This document shows, piece after piece, positions 5,964-10,216 of a DNA stretch of 10,216 nucleotides. Numbering within the stretch: the first letter of the stretch is position 1; each line of letters begins with the position of its first letter. The position numbers and the translations under genes were made by a program. The notes under the pieces are model-generated. The model had not been told where the DNA came from. It ran no database searches and was given only the letters and a program-made list of their open reading frames with translations. Location: contig QJYE01000388.1 in assembly GCA_003235785.1 (NCBI GenBank), positions 1-10,216 of the forward strand, written 5' to 3'. The DNA is from Nitrospirota bacterium. GTDB lineage: Bacteria; Nitrospirota; Nitrospiria; Nitrospirales; UBA8639.

Positions 5964-7433
5964 CTAAAGCCCAGGTGGAATCGCCGTCTTCAGGAGAAAG
6001 CTCACAATGTGATCACTCATCAACCCCAACACAATCACCGCCACCGATGTGGCGCCGAGACTCACCCGCACCGCCAACGGCACTTCACGGATGAGGGGAG
6101 GCTGCTCAACTGACCGTTCACGAAACACCCGTTCAAATAATTTCAGGAAGTAGGCAAGCGTCAACAGGGTCGCAATAAGCACGGCCGCAATGGCCAGGTA
6201 GTTCTGCGCTTCCAACGCGCCAAGAATGATATACCATTTGCCAAAAAACCCACCGGTTGGAGGAATCCCGATCATCGACAGGGCAATGACCACAAGGGCC
6301 ACCGACATCCAACCCGCCCCTCCATGCAATCGTGTCAGGTCCTCAATATTGCGAACCCCATACAGATGAATAATGGCCCCTGCCCAGAAAAACAACCCGG
6401 CTTGCATCACCGCATCATTCAAAAGATAAAACACTCCCCCGGCAAATCCAGTTTGATTCCCGAGACTAATCCCCACCAGAACCAACCCGATATGCGAAAG
6501 CCCTCCATAGGCAAACATGCGTTTAATATTTTCCTGAGACAAGGCCAGGAAGGCACCTACCAACGCGGCCACCGCTCCCAACAATCCCACTAAAAATAGA
6601 ACGGGAATTTGGTACACGACCGCATGCGCCCCCAGCACCCAAAACATAATGCGAATCCATCCATATAAAGCCACCTTGGTCACTAAAGAGGCCAGCATGG
6701 GAGAGACACGGTCTGGAGCATAGGTATACGCATCCGGCAACCACCCGTGAAGCGGCACCAAGGCCATCTTAATCCCCAGCCCAATAAACATGAACAACAC
6801 CCCGACCGCGATAGCCTTTGACCCAACCAAGGGCGGCACCCGCAGAGCCAAGTCCGCCATATTGAGCGTGCCTGTTTCTGCATACAAGTACCCCACGCCA
6901 AGGAGATACAGTGAAGCGCCGAAGGTACCCAGAATTAAATAACGAAAACCCGCAACGAGGGCTTTTCCCCCAGCCAATCCCACCAAGGCGTAGGCGCACA
7001 ACGCGGACACTTCCAAAAACACAAAGAGGTTGAAAAGATCCCCGGCGAAGACCATCCCTATCAGACTGGCGATCAAGAGTAAGACCAGGATATAAAACGG
7101 GACAATCCGGCTGCCCAGATAGGGAAACAAAACCGAACTGAGGAAGATGACACACACCAACGCCACAAGACTGAGGGCCACGGTCATCACGCTGGCTAGT
7201 CCGTCAGCCACCCATTCAATCCCGACCGGGGCAGCCCATCCCCCAAACGCATAATGTATGGTCCCGGTATGAAGAACTCCCACCAGATTCGCTATGGAGA
7301 CCAGGACCATTCCGATGACGATGGTAATAACCAATGGCCTACACCATTCCCGGTGCTTGAGGCCAATGACTGGAAGATTAATAGCCAAACACAGGGGCAA
7401 TAAAAAGAGGATCACGGGAAGGTGTCGCGTCAT
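5964..7433 (-). CDS. mnhD: MnhD/MrpD-type antiporter subunit (MbhH equivalent)
   Basis: 489 residues, about 14 membrane helices, usual length for MrpD. The Proton_antipo_M core is clear: Glu141 in FVFLEVSALCAYAL (TM5), Lys222 in GIKMALVPLHGWLPDAY (TM7), His229, Asp234, Lys253 in LVTKVALYGWIR (TM8), and IGIPPTGGFFGKWYI at 388-402, a hallmark of MrpD/NuoN-like proteins. At 335-350, where related proteins usually read N-H-A-x-x-K-A, this one has N-D-A-V-M-Q-A (Asp340, Gln344). MrpD is one of the two large ion-conducting subunits of Mrp antiporters, working in the cytoplasmic membrane with MrpA and MrpC. The start codon overlaps the mnhC stop in ATGA (7433-7430), indicating coupled translation. 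The following NuoL-like gene starts 29 bases after its stop. The D identity is supported by the neighbouring mnhC and mnhB. Confidence 0.92.
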   Translation of the reverse strand: MTRHLPVILFLLPLCLAINLPVIGLKHREWCRPLVITIVIGMVLVSIANLVGVLHTGTIHYAFGGWAAPVGIEWVADGLASVMTVALSLVALVCVIFLSSVLFPYLGSRIVPFYILVLLLIASLIGMVFAGDLFNLFVFLEVSALCAYALVGLAGGKALVAGFRYLILGTFGASLYLLGVGYLYAETGTLNMADLALRVPPLVGSKAIAVGVLFMFIGLGIKMALVPLHGWLPDAYTYAPDRVSPMLASLVTKVALYGWIRIMFWVLGAHAVVYQIPVLFLVGLLGAVAALVGAFLALSQENIKRMFAYGGLSHIGLVLVGISLGNQTGFAGGVFYLLNDAVMQAGLFFWAGAIIHLYGVRNIEDLTRLHGGAGWMSVALVVIALSMIGIPPTGGFFGKWYIILGALEAQNYLAIAAVLIATLLTLAYFLKLFERVFRERSVEQPPLIREVPLAVRVSLGATSVAVIVLGLMSDHIVSFLLKTAIPPGL

Positions 7434-7807
7434 TCCATCCTTTTAAGAATTTCTTCCTCGTCCAGGCTGCCGTACTTTTTATAAATGGCATCGGCTAGGG
7501 CCAAGGAGACCCCCAGAGTGGCCACCCCCACCACAATAGCGGTCAAGGTCAGTACGTGAGGGAGAGGATTGGTATAGATTTCAGGCTGGATGGCCTCGGT
7601 GGTGGAAAGCAGGATGGGCACCGTGGCGCCTTGCTTGGCACTCGTTGTTACAAGGAAGAAGATGACACTCGTTTGCATGAGATACATCCCAATGAGTTTT
7701 TTTACCAGGTTGTACCGGGTCACCATGATGTAGATGCCCCACAAAAACAGCAGCACGAAGGCAAAATAATTAGGGCGCTCCAACCACCCTTGGATTAACT
7801 CAAACAT
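7430..7807 (-). CDS. mnhC: MnhC/MrpC subunit (NuoK-like)
   Basis: 125 residues from ATG 7807. An adjacent in-frame ATG at 7810 is possible, but the AGGAG at 7816-7812 would then be only one base away. Three membrane helices are predicted (about 14-30, 38-55, 81-107). Two family signatures are seen: YNLVKKLIGMYLMQTSVIFFLV at about 32-53 and the NPLPHVLTLTAIVVGVAT segment at about 80-97, equivalent to DPLPQALVLTAIVIG in MrpC. The family is homologous to NuoK of complex I and sits between MrpA and MrpD in the antiporter. The charged tail (KKYGSLDEEEILKRME) is cytoplasmic by inference. The gene overlaps the 3' end of mnhB by a few bases and its stop overlaps the start of mnhD. Confidence 0.92.
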   Translation of the reverse strand: MFELIQGWLERPNYFAFVLLFLWGIYIMVTRYNLVKKLIGMYLMQTSVIFFLVTTSAKQGATVPILLSTTEAIQPEIYTNPLPHVLTLTAIVVGVATLGVSLALADAIYKKYGSLDEEEILKRME

Positions 7808-8249
7808 CATACTCCTGTTCAGTGTCGTGATAGGCCAGGCTCAGCACAATAGAGATCCCGGTCACCGCGACATCCACGGCCACGCCAATTTGCGAAATGA
7901 GAATACCCATATACCGTTGCGCCGGAGCACCCAAGCCTGGAATGCCCAGATTGGCATAGTTCAAAAATTCTCCCCCTCCAACGAGGCAGAGACCGCCCAC
8001 ACCGACAAAAATAATCAATCCCACTCCGTCGCCATGCAGCATCTTTTCTACCAGCCGTCCCTGGGGGGATTTCAGCCCGAACACTAAAAATGTCAGAATC
8101 ATGCTGGTCGTCCAAATGACACCAGCCACAAATCCTCCTCCGGGACCATACTGGCCGAAGAACAAGACATACAGGGAAAACAACTGTGCCAGAGGTATGA
8201 GCAACTGACTCATGGTCTGAACAATCAGACTGTCGTGCATTTGTTTCAT
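7800..8249 (-). CDS. mnhB: MnhB/MrpB subunit (MbhF equivalent)
   Basis: 149 residues. I place the start at ATG 8249, which overlaps the stop of the upstream gene as ATGA (8249-8246) and has an AGGGA-type site about 10 bases before; the longer reading to 8279 would extend the overlap for no gain. Four membrane helices are likely. The family signature PGGGFVAGV lies at 36-44, and the C-terminal half ends with GILISQIGVAVDVAVTG (about 115-131), as in MrpB. MrpB is a small, essential membrane subunit of cation/proton antiporters, placed near the sodium path in Mrp/Mbh structures. Most MrpB proteins I recall have a His before the PGGGF segment (GHNAPGGGF); here it reads GQYGPGGGF. Confidence 0.92.
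   Translation of the reverse strand: MKQMHDSLIVQTMSQLLIPLAQLFSLYVLFFGQYGPGGGFVAGVIWTTSMILTFLVFGLKSPQGRLVEKMLHGDGVGLIIFVGVGGLCLVGGGEFLNYANLGIPGLGAPAQRYMGILISQIGVAVDVAVTGISIVLSLAYHDTEQEYDV
7812..7816 (-). promoter_or_regulatory. Ribosome-binding site of mnhC inside mnhB
   Basis: AGGAG on the minus strand, within the last codons of mnhB. It is 4 bases from ATG 7807 and 1 base from ATG 7810, which favours the second ATG as the start. Confidence 0.5.
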
Positions 8250-8779
8250 CGACCTGGTTCCCTGAGTAGTAAGGCACAAGCAATGCCGGCGGTAAAAATC
8301 ACCACAGTTTCGATCAACGTATCAAACCCACGATAGTCCATGAGCACTGACGTGACCACATTCGGAGTCAGCGTGTCGGCAAAACTTTGCTGCAGATACA
8401 CCGGAGAAATATGGACGTTGGGGGGAGAGGTCGGATCACCAAACGGCCAAAGATCATTGGCCGCGAATAAGAGAAGAATACCCAGTAAGGGAAGCCCCAG
8501 CACTCCAGCCAGGGGTGGGGGGGGACGACGAAGACGACTGTCTTTTGGAGCGGTATCAAACAAGGTAATCAGAAACAACACGGTCGCCAACCCGGCCCCA
8601 ATCACTGCCTCCACAAATGCCACATCCACGGCACCCAGCCAGGCCCAGACCAAAGCCAGGAAGAAACTGTATGAACCCAGGATAAAGACCGAACTCATCA
8701 ATTCCTTCACCAAAAAGGTGGCGCTGGCTGCCGTCACCAGTAAAAGCAGCAGCAGGGCAATATTCACCGCATAAATCAT
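8246..8779 (-). CDS. Fused MbhD/MbhE-type subunit (C-terminal part of MrpA as a separate protein)
   Basis: 177 residues. Residues 1-75 are a DUF4040/MbhD-like, NuoJ-related three-helix domain with Asp52, Glu57 and the conserved DVAFVEAVIGAG segment (52-63). A short arginine/proline linker (RRPPPPLAG, 84-92) leads into an MbhE-like part with a helix at about 92-107, a polar loop, then NVVTSVLMDYRGFDTLIET (140-158) and a last helix. In MrpA these two parts form the C-terminal region behind the ND5-like domain; in archaeal Mbh they are separate genes, mbhD and mbhE. Here they stand as one free-standing gene, without the large MrpA domain. The start overlaps the mnhG stop as ATGA (8779-8776), and its stop overlaps mnhB. 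A run of eight C on the coding strand (8524-8517) falls in the linker. Some annotation pipelines would call this simply a DUF4040 or MrpA-like protein. Confidence 0.88.
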   Translation of the reverse strand: MIYAVNIALLLLLLVTAASATFLVKELMSSVFILGSYSFFLALVWAWLGAVDVAFVEAVIGAGLATVLFLITLFDTAPKDSRLRRPPPPLAGVLGLPLLGILLLFAANDLWPFGDPTSPPNVHISPVYLQQSFADTLTPNVVTSVLMDYRGFDTLIETVVIFTAGIACALLLREPGR

Positions 8780-9075
8780 GAATCTTCCTCCGCTTGTGGC
8801 TTGACACCAGCTCGATACGCGGCGCGAAGAGTGGCATGGGCAATAACGGGATTCAGTAGGAAGAGCAAGCCCAGCACAACCAGGATCTTTAACATATTAA
8901 TTCCGAACCCCTGATACAGAGACAGCCCAAACAGCACACAAAAGGCCCCCAACGAATCGGTGAGGGAAACCGCATGCGACCGTGTAAACACATCAGGAAG
9001 GCGCAACGTGCCAATCGCCGCAACCACGAGAAAAAATAAACCAACCAGGATGAACGCAATTGCCAGGATACCCAT
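8776..9075 (-). CDS. mnhG: MnhG/MrpG subunit (MbhC equivalent)
   Basis: 99 residues, typical length, three membrane helices (about 4-22, 40-57, 59-79). The family signature is clear: GTLRLPDVFTRSHA at 22-35 followed by LTDSLG at 38-43, corresponding to G-x-x-R-L-P-D-x-x-x-R-x-H-A in MrpG. MrpG packs with MrpE and MrpF at the peripheral end of the antiporter and contributes to the proposed sodium site. Its ATG (9075) directly abuts the TAA stop of mnhF (9078-9076), and its stop overlaps the next gene, so translation is probably coupled throughout. The short C-terminal tail is charged. Confidence 0.94.
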   Translation of the reverse strand: MGILAIAFILVGLFFLVVAAIGTLRLPDVFTRSHAVSLTDSLGAFCVLFGLSLYQGFGINMLKILVVLGLLFLLNPVIAHATLRAAYRAGVKPQAEEDS

Positions 9076-9342
9076 TTACAAGGTGCCTCGTTGCTCAAGA
9101 AATTTGGCAATGGCAAAGGCCCCGACCAAGTTCAGCAGGGCATACCCGGTGGAGATATCCACGAACATGTCCACACGATCATAGACCGTGCCCATAACCA
9201 CGACCAGGATAATGGCTTTAGTCGAAATCCCATTCAGCCCCAACACCCGATCAAACACCGTCGGACCCTGAATGACCCGGTACAAATACACGAGAATCAG
9301 GAGGGAAAGCACAACCAACACCATCAGAAAAAAATCTGTCAT
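9076..9342 (-). CDS. mnhF: MnhF/MrpF subunit (MbhB equivalent)
   Basis: 88 residues from ATG 9342, preceded by AAGGTG 8 bases upstream; a GTG at 9345 in the same frame is possible. Three membrane helices are predicted. The family signature GPTVFDRVLGLN lies at 26-37. Most MrpF proteins I recall read GPT-x-x-D-R-V-x-A-x-D, so the final Asp is Asn37 here. A second conserved-looking acidic cluster, YDRVDMFVDIS, lies at 54-64. MrpF is a small membrane subunit at the MrpE-F-G end of Mrp antiporters, also linked to bile-salt or sodium efflux in some species. Its start is fused with the mnhE stop (TGATG, 9344-9340), indicating translational coupling. Confidence 0.93.
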   Translation of the reverse strand: MTDFFLMVLVVLSLLILVYLYRVIQGPTVFDRVLGLNGISTKAIILVVVMGTVYDRVDMFVDISTGYALLNLVGAFAIAKFLEQRGTL

Positions 9343-9833
9343 CACGGCTTCACCTTCTGCTGAAATACTCCAGCAATTTTTTTCTCCATTCGACCGCTTG
9401 TGAGATCCTCGGCGGCAACCTCATCAATAGCATGAACCAACAGATGGTTCCCGTTCACTTCCACCGTAATGGTGCCAGGGGTTAAGGTCACGGAATTCGC
9501 CAGCAACACGATCGCACCCTGATGCTGCAATTGAGACCGATAGGAGATCAGCTTGGGATGGATGGGTAAGGACCGCTTGAGAATGAGTTTGGTCAAATGC
9601 AGACTACTCTGAACAATCCGCAGAAAGAGCCAAGGGACATACAGCACGGACCGCATCCATGGGTATCCCTGAAAGGCAGAATGAGCATAGCCGGTATTTA
9701 ACCAAGCCACGCCACAGGCAACCATAAAGCCTATGATCAGATGCAAAAGGTCATAGCGTCCCGACAAGACAAGCCAGACGCCGAAAAGGGCTAGAGCTTT
9801 TGCCATGAACTGTTTCGGAAAAGACGACTTCAT
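9342..9833 (-). CDS. mnhE: MnhE/MrpE subunit (MbhA equivalent), first gene of the operon
   Basis: 163 residues from ATG 9833, with GGGAG about 10 bases upstream. ATG 9854 with GGAAGAG ahead of it is an equally formal alternative (170 residues). A TTG at 9899 is excluded because it lies inside a terminator stem. The N-terminal half has two or three membrane helices (about 11-25, 28-46, 59-76). The C-terminal soluble half contains the strongest family signature, LANSVTLTPGTITVEVNGNH (111-130), followed by LVHAID; MrpE proteins typically have LANSITLTPGT. MrpE is needed for assembly and stability of the Mrp complex. As first gene of the cluster it sits behind a leader with a terminator hairpin, so its expression may set that of the whole operon. 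Its stop overlaps mnhF. Confidence 0.92.
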   Translation of the reverse strand: MKSSFPKQFMAKALALFGVWLVLSGRYDLLHLIIGFMVACGVAWLNTGYAHSAFQGYPWMRSVLYVPWLFLRIVQSSLHLTKLILKRSLPIHPKLISYRSQLQHQGAIVLLANSVTLTPGTITVEVNGNHLLVHAIDEVAAEDLTSGRMEKKIAGVFQQKVKP

Positions 9834-9886
9834 GGTCTGCAATCTCCCGAACATGTTGGGCTCTTCCCGATGAACCCCACACGATA

Positions 9887-9943
9887 CAAAAAAAGCCAAC
9901 CAGACTATTCGAACATTTCATTCGAAAACCCTCTGGTTGGCTT
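9887..9943 (-). terminator. Strong intrinsic terminator or attenuator just upstream of mnhE
   Basis: On the minus strand, a perfect 12-bp stem (9943-9932 with 9904-9893) encloses an inner TTCGAA/TTCGAA stem and ends in a run of seven T (9894-9888). The orientation is that of the antiporter operon. The T-run ends about 55 bases before the mnhE start codon and I see no promoter between them. It is therefore either the terminator of a gene outside the window, with an unseen mnhE promoter, or a regulated leader terminator. An upstream CTGGT (9956-9952) can pair with ACCAG in the 5' arm of the stem (9906-side complement at 9939-9935), a possible but short antiterminator. Confidence 0.8.
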
Positions 9944-10101
9944 GCACTGTTACCAGCCGATCTGAATGACAGAAAAACTGGGAACCCTACTTCCTTGATA
10001 GAAAACCTGTTGTCAAAATTCGATGTTCCCCCCTCCCTACTCACTCTCCTGCCTGTAAAAAGAGGGGCCCCATCTACCTTACGGACATGCCAGACTGTGA
10101 C

Positions 10102-10131
10102 CTTATACCAAGCAATTCCGACCATCCACAA
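10102..10131 (-). promoter_or_regulatory. Possible sigma70-type promoter for the antiporter operon
   Basis: On the minus strand, TTGTGG (10131-10126) and TATAAG (10107-10102) are separated by 18 bases. The -10 matches five of six consensus positions and the -35 three. Transcription would start near 10095, giving a leader of about 260 bases that contains the terminator hairpin. The call rests on sequence resemblance only. Confidence 0.3.
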
Positions 10132-10216
10132 CCCCGGGTCCAGAAGAAACAGGCCTGCAGAGTCTTCTCCCCTTCCGACGGAGGACGGATGGGTCCTTCA
10201 CCCAAAGCAAAAGCCC

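Larger units (their letters stand above)
9834..10216. other. Gene-free region upstream of the antiporter operon
   Basis: About 380 bases up to the window edge. I see no coding region with recognisable protein character on either strand. It contains a possible promoter (10131-10102), a perfect TTGACA hexamer (10016-10011) without a good -10, a polypurine stretch on the minus strand (about 10053-10025, AGGAGAGTGAG then GGGAGGGGGG), and a strong minus-strand terminator hairpin (9943-9887). Confidence 0.6.

Noticed and set aside
2027..9833. Complete complex I, hydrogenase or DabAB carbon-uptake operon
   Set aside because: No NuoB/C/D/H/I/N, no hydrogenase cysteine motifs and no DabA (DUF2309) gene is present; the Mnh subunits define the cluster as Mrp/Mbh-like.
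9834..9899. TTG start at 9899 for mnhE
   Set aside because: The codon lies in the 3' arm of the terminator hairpin, lacks a ribosome-binding site, and the added residues are not MrpE-like.
9988..10016. Promoter built on the perfect TTGACA at 10016-10011
   Set aside because: At 16-18 bases spacing the -10 positions read GGAAGT, GAAGTA or AAGTAG, none close to TATAAT.
9751..10131. Minus-strand open frame of 126 codons overlapping mnhE
   Set aside because: It overlaps the better-supported mnhE in another frame, runs through the terminator hairpin, and its translation shows no recognisable protein character.
10189..10216. Possible plus-strand gene starting at ATG 10189 behind a GGAGG
   Set aside because: Only nine codons are visible before the window ends and the spacing to GGAGG is short; too little to call.

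Overview
The window looks like chromosomal DNA of a mid-GC, Gram-negative, respiring bacterium. Two predicted outer-membrane-type lipoproteins support a Gram-negative envelope. The style of the genes (a coiled-coil OmpA lipoprotein, a small Cys-pair lipoprotein, several complex I-type subunits) reminds me of Nitrospira and relatives, but that is a guess from memory. All eleven convincing genes lie on the minus strand, so transcription runs from high to low coordinates.

Region 9834-10216 has no convincing gene. It holds a candidate promoter and a strong minus-strand terminator hairpin just upstream of the first operon gene, which together look like a regulated leader.

Region 2027-9833 is one long operon for a membrane ion-translocating complex. 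The order is mnhE, mnhF, mnhG, a fused MbhD/MbhE-type gene (equivalent to the C-terminal part of MrpA), mnhB, mnhC, mnhD, a NuoL-like gene and a NuoM-like gene. The first seven are packed with overlapping or abutting stop/start codons. NuoL follows after 29 bases and NuoM after 140. The order of the first seven matches the sodium module of archaeal Mbh/Mbs complexes (A to H) rather than the classical Mrp order starting with mrpA. No N-terminal MrpA (ND5-like) gene is present; the NuoL-like protein is the natural substitute, and NuoM is extra. The predicted complex therefore has three antiporter-type proton channels (MnhD, NuoL, NuoM) plus the small Mrp subunits, and no redox, hydrogenase or DabA-type partner in the window. 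It most likely exchanges Na+ (or another cation) for H+, or forms the membrane part of a larger machine encoded elsewhere.

The standout feature is in the NuoL-like protein. The segment that in complex I forms the long lateral amphipathic helix is expanded by an exact 27-residue (81-base) tandem repeat, four full copies and a partial fifth, before the last membrane helix.

Region 1579-2026 is a gene-free gap with two hairpins oriented as terminators for the plus strand, although no plus-strand gene is visible. Region 98-1578 encodes two lipoproteins, a small one with a conserved-looking Cys pair and a 381-residue coiled-coil OmpA/MotB-like one. They end at a clear terminator whose loop contains the stop codon. 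Positions 1-81 show nothing I can assign.
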